DNA of 64,000 bases from Mastigias papua. Lineage: Eukaryota; Cnidaria; Scyphozoa; Rhizostomeae; Mastigiidae. The DNA lies in contig OZ025270.1 of assembly GCA_964019165.1 (NCBI GenBank), positions 6,162,644 to 6,226,643 on the forward strand, in the 5' to 3' direction. The notes under the pieces are model-generated. The model searched no databases, was not told the DNA's origin, and worked only from the letters and a program-made list of their open reading frames with translations. The translations under genes and the position numbers were made by a program. Each line of letters opens with the position of its first letter. Within the stretch, counting starts at the first letter, position 1. Below are positions 11,244 through 21,680 of the stretch, piece after piece.

Positions 11244-11420
11244 TGCCGCTCGATTTTTAATCAAAAAGACCGCCTATTGTTTTCAAATTTGACATGCCGC
11301 TCGATTTTTTGATCAAACAGTACCGCCTATTGTTCTCATGATTGAAATGCCGCTCGATTTTTTGATCAAACAGTACCGCCTATTGTTCTCATCCTTGAAA
11401 TGCCGCTCGATTTTTTGATG
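11244..11420 (+). repeat. 53-bp minisatellite
   Basis: Units begin TGCCGCTCGATTTTT at 11244, 11295, 11348 and 11401 (periods 51, 53, 53). Three are full and the fourth is partial. Each contains ACCGCCTATTGTT. It lies inside the hAT-like element near its right end. Confidence 0.9.
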
Positions 11421-11691
11421 GCTAGACAATTACTTTGAATAGAACTGACATCTTACACAATGACTTTTGACATGTTCTACAAAGCAAGGCCTCCATAGCT
11501 CTATTGTTACCAAAAGGCTGCTCTATTGTCTGAGGTGCCGCACCAAAAGTCCGATGTAGAACTACATTCTTTAAAGTCTATCGTGTTCGTCTTCACTACT
11601 CGGAAAGCAATGATGACGTCATGGTACGTAATATTTTTGACTGCCGCACAGGCGGCGTGTGCGGCGTCCTGGATCCGCCTCTGTTTGCCAC

Positions 11692-11932
11692 TGATTGTTA
11701 TCCGACCCGAGCAGAAGCGAACACAGAAAGAGCAACAACCGTTTCCACTATTTACACTATATACATACAACACCACAATCCAAACAACATCGAAACCCCA
11801 AACCATTTACAAAACTCTACAAAATCCAACCAAAACGCGTACTACTCTCTCTATCTCTCTATCTAACCTAATCTCTCTCTAAAAATAGATATATCGTAGC
11901 CATACAACAATCACATGATACCCATTACAACA
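11692..11932 (-). repeat. 5' LTR, inner piece after the hAT insertion
   Basis: Near-identical to the matching part of the LTR at 7191-7454 and ends at CAACA. One base difference was seen. Confidence 0.9.
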
Positions 11933-12170
11933 TACACCTTAGACAAAAGTTGATTTAGGTTGCTGTGGTATCTTAGCACTGAGGGTTCTTCCACATAACA
12001 GAAAAACTCATTCATAGACCTGGCAATATCTGAATTCTCAGTAGTGACATCTCCATCCACAATAAGAGATTGAACGCTGGTCGCATTTGATCTTTTACTT
12101 AGTAAGAGGATTGAACGTCCCCAAAGTCTCCTTAAGATTGACTTCTTGAAATGCAATCTTCATTGTATAT
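11933..12170 (-). mobile_element. LINE (CR1/L2-like), segment upstream of RT, minus strand
   Basis: The minus-strand frame gives RRLWGRSILLLSKRSN followed by VQSLIVDGDVTT and ARSMNEFFCYV, the region just upstream of the reverse transcriptase in CR1/jockey LINEs. It continues at 7134-7190 and 4455-5651. Its upstream limit is near the inverted-repeat arm at 12223. Confidence 0.65.
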
Positions 12171-12222
12171 TATCCCCCGTCTCAACTTTTTGTTGAGATT
12201 ATAGACACAGTAAGTTTGTGTA

Positions 12223-12830
12223 GTTGAGAAGTACATTTGTTGCACTCCATTGTATTTCTCTCTTCAATAGGGACACACTACACACTAATTTAGCTTAATC
12301 TCTTCATTAATACTGTATTATCTCTGCCTAGGACTTTGCAGTATATCATCAAAATCGACAACAATATCTGCTCATCTGATGTCAGTATATTTTCTTACCA
12401 TAAGAATTACATCACATAGAATACAATCTTGCTATCTGTAATCATGTGTCATTTGGGTTCGTGCTGCTTATGCGTCAGTACATATGTACTAATTCACATG
12501 ATCATGTGCTTAAGGCAGGTGAGGAACATCCATAAGCTTCTATATTCAAATGCAGATATTTGCATATATTAATAATCCATTAATTTGTATTTTCTCTATA
12601 ATGAATGAAAACCTGATTTATTCTCAACTCTTGCGCAGTAGCGTAACGCTCGTTGTACATCGTTAAGTATAAAACAAAGGGCGCTTAACAGATTGGTCCT
12701 CCTCGGGGCTCCCACAAAACGATGTGGAAAAGCGAGTTTTGAATAAAAGGATATTTGTTGCATCCATTGAAACAAGCTCAAAATTGAAATTTGATCTTTG
12801 AGTAGCCACAAAATGATGATACAAACATAG
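12223..12830 (-). repeat. Left arm of a long inverted repeat
   Basis: About 608 bp, highly similar to the reverse complement of 14325-14949. The right arm has an extra stretch of roughly 20 bp near its outer end. A short ORF in this arm is conserved in the other arm. Confidence 0.9.
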
Positions 12831-12838
12831 TTCGTCAA
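12596..12838 (-). CDS. Short ORF of unknown function in the left arm
   Basis: An 80-codon frame reads outward from the inverted repeat. Its last 56 residues recur in the ORF at 14331-14558 with five substitutions. Shared blocks are QQISFYSKLAFPHRFVG and LNDVQRALRYCARVENKSGF. I do not recognise the family. It may be a real small protein of the repeat or an exon-derived fragment. Confidence 0.3.
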   Translation of the reverse strand: MTNYVCIIILWLLKDQISILSLFQWMQQISFYSKLAFPHRFVGAPRRTNLLSALCFILNDVQRALRYCARVENKSGFHSL

Positions 12839-13065
12839 TTAGATATTTCTTCTTGTTAAACTTTCAAATGTCATATGATTGGTGACTTTTAAAACTTTGC
12901 CTAGAAGCCTTCGCTGAATCTAACGTAAATTCTGTTCGTTATCCAATCCTTCTGCAATGTGTTGCGATTTGCTAGTTGCTACAGCTGATATAACATAGCT
13001 TATTCGAATTTGGATAATGCCTATCAAAGGTCTAAGGAAGCATTTAGTATCCATACCGTACTGTT

Positions 13066-13336
13066 ACTGGGCGAGTGGCCAAGTGGTTAGAGCGCTTGAC
13101 TGCTGTGCGAAGCATCGATGGTTCGAGCCGAACCCTCGGATCATAGTTGGAATGCTCGCCCACTGTCCACCCAGCAGTAAATGGGGACCTGGTGGCAACA
13201 CTGGGGAAGCTAAAGGCGGCGAAGAAAGGAACTGGCCACCCCACCTCACTATGCCAACGGCTCAGGATAAGTGTCCCTCTAACGGGCACTCCCCCAACGT
13301 ACGGAATCGTGCATGGGACTCACCTTTACCTTTTTT
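13066..13336 (+). mobile_element. tRNA-derived SINE with target duplications
   Basis: The 5' end resembles a tRNA with an A box (GTGGCCAAGTGGTTAGAGCG) and a B box (GGTTCGAGCC). The body contains CCACCCAGCAGTAAATGGGG and the copy ends in TACCTTTTTT, a Pol III stop. It is flanked by an 11-bp direct repeat ACCGTACTGTT (13055-13065 and 13337-13347). The overlapping 138-codon frame is not a gene. Confidence 0.88.
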
Positions 13337-13351
13337 ACCGTACTGTTGCAT

Positions 13352-13810
13352 TACACGCTATTTTTATAAGGAACCACTTTATAAGGAACCTACATGTAGA
13401 AGGCCGAAATATTTAAAGAACTTATACTACTAAAGGAAAAATCCCTAAGCAACTTTTCATTTTCAAATTCCGAGTGCTGTACTCAGATGCAAGTGAAGAT
13501 TACATTACATTGGATTATATCAATGGAATAGACATGATACTTCTTGATTAAAATTATGCTTTTGCATATATAGAACTTATTTTCTGTCGCATTTGTGCTT
13601 TTGAGGTTGAGTTGTAGCCAGAATTAAATGTGAAATTCAGAATTTCAATGCTTTTCTAGTGTCTGTGCCATTTTGTGGCACTCTATGTGCAGTGAAAATT
13701 AAGGAACTATTAAGGAACTTTTAGTACTAGAATTTGATAAAAAGAGGCCGGAAAATAAGGAACTTTTAGAACTAGGCCTTTAGCTAGGTTCCTTATAAAA
13801 AAAGCGTGTA
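13352..13810. mobile_element. MITE, family B (copy 1)
   Basis: Inverted ends TACACGCTATTTTTATAAGG and GGTTCCTTATAAAAAAAGCG...TA, about 23 bp each, with TA at both borders. Inside are repeated AAGGAACTTTT motifs. It starts five bases after the SINE. Confidence 0.8.
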
Positions 13811-14055
13811 TTTGATATGCTGCAATTTGAATCGAAATAAAGTTATGTGCATGATATGTTCTTGAAATTTAGTCCCTTCGGCTCCTCGAAAAAAACCCCA
13901 GTGTCTTGAAAGTGGCGAGCTTTGCTACAATTTAGAAATTTTCGTCTCCTACTTGCCTGTCCTTCTCTGCTACCATTTTCTGAATATAGAATTTCCATGT
14001 AACAAATCCACTTCTTCCGTGCTCAGTTGTGTACAGGTCTACTAAAAAGATTCTT

Positions 14056-14152
14056 GTGAAATGAAAATGCGAGAAAATGAGTGATCCGAGCAGTACTCGA
14101 ACTTACGATCCTCGACGTTGCAGGTCGAGTGCTCTACCACTGAAGCGAAGTT
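14056..14152 (-). mobile_element. tRNA-Cys-like SINE fragment
   Basis: On the minus strand the sequence starts GCTTCAGTGGTAGAGC (A box), continues with an anticodon arm whose loop holds GCA (Cys), then AGTTCGAGTAC (weak B box). The T stem does not pair well. It ends in a TCATTTTCTCGCATTTTCA tail shared with a copy at 58945-59042. This makes it a SINE piece rather than a working tRNA gene. Confidence 0.6.
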
Positions 14153-14324
14153 ATTCACATTAAATCGTGAACTGATTTGGTCTGTAGTTTAAGAAGTTTA
14201 CGAATTATTGTAATGGTCAGTAAAAATATAGACCCCGTTTATACAAGAGATATTTATCCGGATAGGCCTCCCGTTTAAATATCAATAAATTTATCCAGGG
14301 AAATAGTCGCATTGCTGTACAAAG

Positions 14325-14949
14325 CTATGTTTGCATCATCATTTTGTGGCTACTCAAAGATCAAATTTCAATTTTGCGCTTATTCGATTGATGCAACAAA
14401 TATCCTTTTATTCAAAACTCGCTTTTCCACATCGTTTTGTGGGAACCCCGAGGAGGACCAATCTGTCAAGCGCCCTTAGTTTTATGCTTAACGATGTACA
14501 ACGAGCGTTACGCTACTGCGCAAGAGTTGAGAATAAATCAGGTTTTCATTCATTATAGAGAAAATACAAATTAATGGATTATTAATATATGCAAATATCT
14601 GCAGTTGAATATAGAAGCTTATGGATGTTCCTCACCTGCCTTAAGCACATGATCATGTGAATTAGTACATCTGTACTGACGCATAAGCAGCACGAACCCA
14701 AATGACACATGACTGCAGATAACAAGATTGTATCCTATGTGATGTAATTCTTATGGTAAGAAAATATACTGACATCAGATGAGCAGATATTGTTGTCGAT
14801 TTTGATGATATACTGCAAAGTCATAGGCAGAGATAATACAATATTCATGAAGAGATTAAGCTAAATTAGTGTGTAGTGTGTCCCTTTTGAAGAGAGAGAT
14901 ACAATGGAATGCAACAAACGTACGTCAGTATTATACTGTACTTCACAAC
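14325..14949 (+). repeat. Right arm of a long inverted repeat
   Basis: Inverse partner of 12223-12830. The 1.5-kb spacer holds a SINE, a family-B MITE and a tRNA-like SINE fragment. Confidence 0.9.
14331..14558 (+). CDS. Short ORF of unknown function in the right arm
   Basis: A 75-codon frame nearly matching the ORF of the left arm and pointing away from it. Stop position and C-terminus are conserved. Function unknown. Confidence 0.3.
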   Translation: MHHHFVATQRSNFNFALIRLMQQISFYSKLAFPHRFVGTPRRTNLSSALSFMLNDVQRALRYCARVENKSGFHSL

Positions 14950-15555
14950 TTCGCAAATTGAAACCAAGGCAGTTATGCAAAAGTCTGTATAAATGTCCCG
15001 AATATTTAACGTCGTAGTCATTCATCGAGCAAAGATTTCTATTGCATTAAGGATGTTTTAAAATACTTTATTGAAATTTCTCCAAACCCCTTCAATATTG
15101 TAATGACTTGTAAACTCCCAAAAACCTGAAAATACTTTTATACTGTATATAGAGGCAAAGCCAAGTTAAGAACGAGAACAAATATCACTTGTGTAGAAAA
15201 TTGCAAAGTTAATTACTTAACTCTTTTAATAATCCCTTACCTCTACCATATTTGAAGATCGTATATTATATAGATTGATCTTCTTTCATAACAATATCCA
15301 TAGACAGATCTGGAGCAGTTACGAATGCTGACAATTAATAGCTATTTCTCATTACCTGTCAAAAACTCCATAAAGCTAATACCATTATATCAATTTTAGT
15401 AATTGAGCTGAAAAATGGTTACACCTAATATTTTGTGGTTACACTTAAGTTTTGGCACAAAAAAACAAGAGTTCAAGGGAGTTTTAAGTTACAACCTGCA
15501 CTTTAAGAGCCGCACCCAAGCGAACCAAACTTGCATGTTATGCACATCTTAACAA
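14950..15555. other. Non-coding stretch
   Basis: AT-rich. No gene, terminal repeat or LINE frame recognised. Confidence 0.45.
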
Positions 15556-15560
15556 ATCGA

Positions 15561-15678
15561 GTCATATCATATCATATCATATCATATCATATCATATCAT
15601 ATCATATCATATCATATCATATCATATCATATCATATCATATCATATCATATCATATCATATCATATCATATCATATA
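15561..15678 (+). repeat. (ATATC)n pentanucleotide microsatellite
   Basis: About 23 nearly perfect repeats of ATATC. The open frame over it is an artefact of the repeat. Confidence 0.97.
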
Positions 15679-15753
15679 TCGTATCATATCACATATATAA
15701 TTCATCAAAGGAAGAGAGGGACGGGAATGGCTCAGGCAGGATAATACAGAGCA

Positions 15754-15835
15754 GTGGTTCCCGAACTTTTCAACATATTTTACATGGCGGTACCCTACTG
15801 GATACTTTCCAGGACCAGTGTTCCTTAGAGGAATA
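15754..15835 (+). mobile_element. Single hAT-like end (Charlie type)
   Basis: Starts CAGTGGTTCCCGAACTTTTC and continues with GGCGGTACCC, the form of hAT/Charlie terminal repeats. The opposite end was not found. Confidence 0.5.
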
Positions 15836-15879
15836 AATATATATTACGATAAACATACTTTCACGGAAAACAAATATCA

Positions 15880-16860
15880 ACAATGATACAAGACAATAAA
15901 GAAAACGAGTCGAACAAGTAATGATAGAATCTTGGAGTCTCATGAATCTGAACTTCTTCGTAGTTCAAATTGTAGACTGGAGGAGAGCAGAAGTACAGTA
16001 AATGGAGTGGAAAACACTTAAATTGCTAAAAATATAAAGAGGAATGCATTCCGAGGGAGGTACAGGCAGCGTTTATATGTAAAAAGAAAGTATTGAAAAG
16101 TGTGTGGTGCATCAAACAATCAATCTTGGCTTTTATATAGATGGAAAGGAAGGAGTGTTTCTACAAGAGGTATCAAAATAAGTATTCATACCTGAAGATG
16201 AAAATCCCAAAACTGTGAAAGAAAAATTGCGCAAGAAGACACGAGAAGAGAGGTAATACAACAAACAGTTCCATTCGGCATTTTTCAGGGAAGCAGAAGA
16301 AGTAAGAGAGGAGGATAACAATGGACTATGGATTAATTAAAAGAGGATACTTGAAGAAGGGAACAAAAGGTTTGACCACGGCTACACAGCATCAAGCAAT
16401 GATGATGAACTGGATAATATCATTCAAACAAGAAGATATTTCGCCAATGTGTAGGTTATACGGTAAAAGAGATGAAACTATCAGTTATATAGTATCAGAA
16501 TGTAGAGAGTTAGCTCAAAATGAATACAAAATACGATATTTAATACAGTTCTACTGTTCACCACTGGTAGTTATGCGAAAAAGAATATGAATATCCTACC
16601 ACAGCAATGACTATGAACATTTTGCAGATAAAAAAGTGATTGCGTTACAAAATGAGGAGATCAAACTACCATGGGATTTTTTCCATTCAAACGGAAACGA
16701 AAATAGAACATAACAAACAAGACCAAATCTTGTTGGATAAGATAAAGAAAGAATCTGTTACATTATCAATGTGGCATGCCCTTTCGATACAAGAGCTGAA
16801 AAGGAGGAAAAAAGACATGAGAATACTCAATCGAATACGAGTTACTTAATCATATGTTGA
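15880..16860 (+). mobile_element. LINE 3' remnant (plus strand)
   Basis: Frames give KEKLRKKTREER at 16220 and then a block beginning YLKKGTKGLTTATQHQAMM at 16348, ending with CRLYGKRDETISYIVSECRE and LAQNEYK. This Cys/His segment ends a LINE type also seen at 20560-21480. No RT domain is left. The 3' limit is approximate. Confidence 0.65.
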
Positions 16861-17960
16861 AATAAGCGTTTCCAATCATTTTACATCATTTCATTATTTC
16901 ATTACATCAGTTGCAGTAAGAGAATAAATGACAACTAGGACATATAATGGAAAAAATCTTCCTGCTACTCAATGCTTTACCTTTAACCATCTTAAATAGT
17001 GAATCATATAAGAAGGAAGTTTAAGGAATGGAACATTAAATATCAAAGGCTTTGGATGACGTCAATGGAGGGGTGTCCAAAGTTCTATGATTAGGGCCAG
17101 ACCGAGAAAAATTACCAAGCAGCCGAGCAAGACATTGCACATACAGTGTGTATTACTAAATTCAAAATAAATCCAGCTTATAATTTGAAATTCATTATAA
17201 ACTTACTACGGGCCAATAAAGCCTACACTTCGGACAGCAATTGGAATTGCTTTCACGCGCTTCACTGGATCGAAAAAGTTTCTTAGTCATAAGAATCTTG
17301 GTAAGCTTTAGAGACTGAGAAGACAGAAAAATTGCAGTGTCCCGTCACCAATTTAATTTCATACATTGCCTTCTACATTATGACCAAGCTTGGATAAAGT
17401 ATGTACTTTCTACAACAATGTTTCTAAAATTCACATAGTATGTTTAGATACAGAAGCAGAGCTCAACCAATTATGCACGTGTCATCGGCCTTGCCAGTAA
17501 CCCAAAGGATACTGGAGAAAATCCCATCTTTTACCATTAGAGTTACTTAATTCTCCCAGTCTTTGGGCATGATTTGAAAGCGAAGCCTTTACCCTAGGAA
17601 AATGAGAAAGACAAATTCCCCAGTATGGTCTCCACATGAAACAACTGAAAAGTTAAAAGATCGAATGGAATTAAAAAGACATTCATTTACAAGGTCGTTC
17701 TGCTCTCCTTCTCCATGTTAAAATCCCAGTTTGATCCAGGTCTCTTGTTAATAGGGACATTGGTGGTTACCCACTGGTACCCAAAAATGTACCCCAATCC
17801 CCGGACAAGAAAAGCCCAGAAGCTCAGAAAGACCCGGTATTGGGGAATAATTTCTTCAATTGTATATGATTTCCTCCTGATATTCCTGGGGTCCCCCTTC
17901 CTGGGAAAGCCGATGACATGTGCATTAATCGTTGAGTTACAAAAGTGATACCCTATATAC
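16861..17960. other. Non-coding stretch
   Basis: No gene or repeat recognised. The two overlapping frames near 17687-17965 lie on opposite strands and neither has family support. Confidence 0.4.
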
Positions 17961-17969
17961 AACAAATGA

Positions 17970-18082
17970 TCAAGTCAGCCAGCCAGCCAGCAAGTCAGCC
18001 AGCAAGTCAGCCAGCCAGCAAGTCAGCCAGCCAGCCAGTCAGCCAGCCAGCAAGCCAGCAAGCCAGCAAGCCAGCAAGCCAA
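17970..18082 (+). repeat. CAGCCAGCAAGT-type microsatellite
   Basis: An irregular run of CAGC, CAGT and CAAG tetranucleotides. It produces a spurious SQPASQPAS open frame. Confidence 0.95.
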
Positions 18083-18532
18083 TTAGCTAACTCGCAGGAT
18101 GAGAGTAAGTGGTATAACAACCCGAAGTCAAATGTGCCTTATCTTGATATAACAGTAAAATGTTTGTATAGATATACTTTTGAGAAGTTTCAACAGGGTT
18201 ATTCCAAGTAAAATCTACAGTCCCTGCCAAAAATTGCCTGCCAAAAACATTTTCACAATTTCGTTACTTTCAAGGTTAATTATGATTATGAGCAGAGCTA
18301 ATTAATTTACTTGCAAGAAAACGGACATTTCATTCTTTGGACGAAACAGGCACAGTTCAGGACTCAGAAGAGTCCAGTAGTTGCACTCCCATCAAATTGG
18401 CAACAACTTCGTTACAAGGTTCCTAAATATCATAACGCCTAATTAAGAATGAACAGTCATGTATACATCTCCCTCACAAAATGTAACTCCACCAAAAAGT
18501 TTAAAGTGTAGAAGTTTAAAACATGAGTTCTA

Positions 18533-18809
18533 CATTGCTAACTACGATTCTAACTGTAAAGTGTCTATTAAACATATTACTTAGATGAATTACACCACCG
18601 AAACGATGAAATTTATTTTTATACATTAAAAATCGACAAAACGCTATGCTAAGTTATTGAAATTGCGAACTATGATTCTAAGCGTAAAATGTCTAGTAAA
18701 CATATAACTTAGATTAATTACACCACCGAACGATGACATTTATCTTTATACCCATATTAAAGATTGACAAAACATTATGCTAAGTTATTGAAATTGCGAA
18801 CTATGATTC
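18533..18809 (+). repeat. Tandem repeat of about 130 bp, units 1 and 2
   Basis: Two units share GAATTACACCACCGAA and AACGATGA-like motifs and AAGTTATTGAAATTGCGAAC. A third unit lies at 19345-19475 after an insertion. Confidence 0.8.
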
Positions 18810-19344
18810 TTTTTTTATTTTTCTACAACTTTACACAATACAATGACAAAGTTTACAAGATGATACCGTTGGGAGTATGATAGGCATGATTACACGCCTT
18901 TTTGTAATAAGAAAACCACTTTATTGCCTAAGCCTCAATTTTCTTAACTTCTCCCGAAATTGAGGCTGAGATTTTCTTGAGAGTTCCTTACCTCTTGCTG
19001 GATTAATTTGGCTAAAGGAGGTTACCATGAATTGGTATAGAAAAGTTTGATCTCATTATCCAAGATCATCAAGAAAAGTTTCGACCTATCAAAAGGAGCT
19101 TGAAAAGAATGGGCTAACATCGATTTGTAGCACGTATAAAAGACGGACTTTGGAGCTTGAGCTTTGTGATTTTCTTAAAAGTTTCTTAAAGTTTTGGCCT
19201 TTTCAGTAGCATTTCCCTACAAACTTTCTTCTTATAAGAAAGAAACTTGCACCCAAATGGCCCTCTAACAAAAGCAATACAGATGCCAAGGACTATACTA
19301 AAATCCTATTGGCCTCTTATTAGAGAGGATTAGCTTAGAATCAT
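18810..19344. mobile_element. Insertion splitting the 130-bp tandem repeat; contains a family-B MITE-like end
   Basis: About 535 bp separate units 2 and 3. CTATGATTCT before it and AGAATCATAG at its end are inverse to each other. At 18891 begins TACACGCCTTTTTGTAATAA, the family-B MITE end. The other end, near 19225-19255 (CTTCTTATAAGAAAG), is less clear. Confidence 0.5.
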
Positions 19345-19475
19345 AGTGTATGATTCTAAGTGTAAAATGCCTAGTAAATATATTACCTAGATGAATTACA
19401 CCACCGTAACGATAACATTTATTTATATATATTAAAAATCAACAAAACACTGTGGTAAATTATTGAAATTGCTCA
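19345..19475 (+). repeat. Tandem repeat of about 130 bp, unit 3
   Basis: Resumes at TATGATTCTAAGTGTAAAAT and follows units 1-2 closely. Confidence 0.75.
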
Positions 19476-20555
19476 TCCAAGAAAAGGACAGAAGCTATGA
19501 ACATTGAGGAATTCATAATTAGAATAAGCAATTATCATCATCATAACATTCATTGGAATCACTTCGGGATAATCATAAGCATCCTATTTTCCGGCTACGG
19601 TCTTCTTCAATAACTTTTTGGAGAACATTACATCTACTTTGTCCTTATTCTAGCTCCCATACGATTGACACTCCATAGCGCTAGTTCCATCCGGGTCCTG
19701 GTCATTTGGTAGAGTATTCTGACATATCTAACATGTCCAAGCCCCCTTATTTTACAGATTTTTCGTCACTACTTCAGGGAAAAATTCACTGATTTTCTAT
19801 GATATTTTCAGTGAAATGCAACTCAATTTCCCCTGATTTTCCTTAACATTTCATAATTAGGATATTATCGTTTCTTTGGAAAGATATGAGGTTTGGAGAG
19901 CCTTTGCCCTGCCCTTTGCCGTTCGAATTGTTGGCTTCATAAAATACAGAACTGTGCTTCTTTTCTTTCATTTTAGTAACAGCTTTGAAGTGGAAAGAAG
20001 CTATTGACAGGCTTATGTCGAAGATCTCTGAGGCATAAAATTTCAATACCGCTCAAATGTAGAGATGTGGTTTCGTTGGTCTTCACATGAATCCACAACA
20101 AAATCCACCATAAAAATACTTTCCCCAAAACAAAGTAGACCATAAACTCCTAATAATCAATGGGAAAATGAAAACATCAGCGTACTGAACATATTTTTAT
20201 CCACTTAAAATTGAATAAAACTCAAGAGAAACAGTATTGACAATCAAAAGAAGCAAAATTTCTTGACTTAGCAGCTTAACTCCAAACCCATACAGCGGTT
20301 GAATGCTTTGAACAAAACACTATGATCACCCACTAAACTTCACGAGTTAAGTTTCATAAATATAAAGTGATAATCAGTGAAATTAGGAGTTGCAAATATG
20401 CCAAAGTGATAAGATCAGATTAAATATGTTATTTTAAAGAAACAACTCCTCTAATTTTCCAAAAATCTTTCATTCCCCTCTGATGTTCCATGATGGGACA
20501 TAAATTTCCTGATTTTGCCTGATTTCCCTGATTTTTCTGATTAAATGCAAACTTG
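19476..20555. other. Non-coding stretch with degenerate CCTGATTTT motifs
   Basis: No gene seen. Short CTGATTTTCC-type repeats occur at 19790-19840 and 20480-20545, like those of a repeat near 53570-53880. Confidence 0.4.
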
Positions 20556-20559
20556 TTCT

Positions 20560-21480
20560 AAACTGCATGCTAATCTTCATTTTAAGTCCTACTTTCTCCA
20601 ATTATTGCTCTGCATCTTTTGCTACACACCCTAACACGCCAACTAAAACTGGAATTACATTGACTTTTGATGGCCCTATAATCTTGCAATTTCTATTTTC
20701 AGATCCTTCTGTTTTATCCTTAAATCTCCTGTCACATTTATATCAATGAATCGGTATTCTTTTTCTGATTCTAATTTTACAACGATATCTGGTCATACAT
20801 GCTCGATCTCGTAAATTGTGTTAATGTTGAAATCCCACACTAATTTTATGTTTTCATTTTTAATAATTCCATCTGGGTTATGAGTATACCACTATTCAGT
20901 CCACGGTAAATTATATCCCTTGCATATTTCCCAGTGCTCAGTCCAGGGTAGATTATATTCCTTGCATATTTCCCGATGAACTAGCCTCGCTGCATTGTCA
21001 CAACATCTCTGATATTCCTTTTGTGCCAAGTTGCTGCACTCAGATTTATGACTAATTGTACCCACTTTTTTGCAACTCAGTCTGCACATTGGGTGTCTCT
21101 AATTTTTACAATACTGTCCTTAATGTAGTTCGTTTTGCCTGCCCTTGCGCCGTCATGGCCAGTGCTTCTGTCCCTTTCTTTAGATCTCCTTGCTTTAGCC
21201 AAAATCGCAATTTTGTCTTCTCTATTATCTCTTCTGTGTCTCCGACAAACTGACCATGCATTACATTTTCTGTCCATTTCCTCCCTCCCTTTTCGTAGTT
21301 GGTCTCTGTATTCAGATGATTTAATAATGTCGTTCTTGATCTCCTTTTGTTGGTCTTGTACTTCTCGTAGTAGCTGCTCTTGGCTATTTCTAATGTACCG
21401 TCTAAGAGTATTCTCTGACCGAATGATTTCCCAGATACTTTGCAATCATATCCCACCTATCGATCTTGTTATGTACAACC
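20560..21480 (-). mobile_element. LINE C-terminal segment (minus strand)
   Basis: Minus-strand frames give the C-terminal region of the LINE type also present at 15880-16860: FWLKQGDLKKGTEALAMTAQG, then a Cys block with SECSNLAQKEYQ, then traces of a DIVVKLESEKEYRFIDINVTG block at 20700-20800. Stops and frameshifts interrupt it. The RT domain of probably the same LINE lies at 23130-24200. The 170-codon plus-strand frame at 21135-21647 is its antisense shadow. Confidence 0.7.
20895..20982 (-). repeat. 44-bp tandem duplication inside the LINE
   Basis: CAGTCCACGGTAAATTATAT and CAGTCCAGGGTAGATTATAT each begin a 44-bp unit ending TTGCATATTTCCC. The duplication adds the repeated residues YNLPWTE to the LINE frame. 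Confidence 0.8.
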
Positions 21481-21603
21481 TATCGACGTCACTTTGTTTG
21501 GATGTAATGCCGAACAAGGGTGGGCTGAGGGATTTTTCGCAGGGAGACTACTTAATGAAAAGGGCCCGCATTGGAAGTGGTCATTTATATTTTGCCTTAA
21601 CCA

Positions 21604-21680
21604 GGGTTGTCAAGCTTTTTCTCGCGGAGAGCCACTTTCGGAGTTAAGTCACGGACAGCGGGCCACGTTTTGCACAATAA
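21604..21680 (+). mobile_element. Single hAT-like end
   Basis: CAGGGTTGTCAAGCTTTTTC followed by GCGGAGAGCCAC and GCGGGCCAC resembles hAT terminal repeats. The partner end was not located. Confidence 0.4.

Larger units (their letters stand above)
8850..11683. mobile_element. hAT-like DNA transposon inserted in the LTR
   Basis: Both ends carry a perfect 15-bp inverted repeat CAGAGGCGGATCCAG (8850-8864 and 11669-11683), a classic hAT end. Flanking 8-mers TTTGCCGG and TTTGCCAC agree at six of eight positions, consistent with an 8-bp target duplication. A decayed transposase fragment and a 53-bp minisatellite lie inside. It interrupts the 5' LTR of the retrotransposon, so it is the youngest layer of the nest. 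Confidence 0.75.
7191..11932 (-). mobile_element. Ty3/gypsy-like LTR retrotransposon, internally deleted, with nested hAT insertion
   Basis: On the minus strand the 5' LTR lies at the right and is split by a hAT-like insertion (8827-8849 plus 11692-11932). The 3' LTR is at 7191-7454. Both LTRs are 264 bp, run from TGTTG to CAACA and differ visibly at one base (7437 versus 11914). A 4-bp target duplication TACA flanks the element (7187-7190 and 11933-11936). It keeps a primer binding site, a gag ORF, a scrap of pol C-terminus and a polypurine tract. Protease, reverse transcriptase, RNase H and the integrase core are deleted. It is recent but non-autonomous. Confidence 0.85.

Noticed and set aside
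11244..11420. CRISPR-like array
   Set aside because: The repeated units are contiguous minisatellite copies without unique spacers, in an animal genome.
13017..13433. 138-codon plus-strand frame
   Set aside because: It spans a SINE and the start of a MITE. Coding chance only.
14056..14152. Possible tRNA-Cys(GCA) gene on the minus strand
   Set aside because: The T stem mispairs, the B box is weak, and a second degraded copy shares a non-tRNA tail. Best read as SINE.
17945..18211. 88-codon SQPASQPAS frame
   Set aside because: Translation of a simple-sequence repeat.
21135..21647. 170-codon plus-strand frame
   Set aside because: Antisense shadow of the LINE C-terminal segment on the minus strand.
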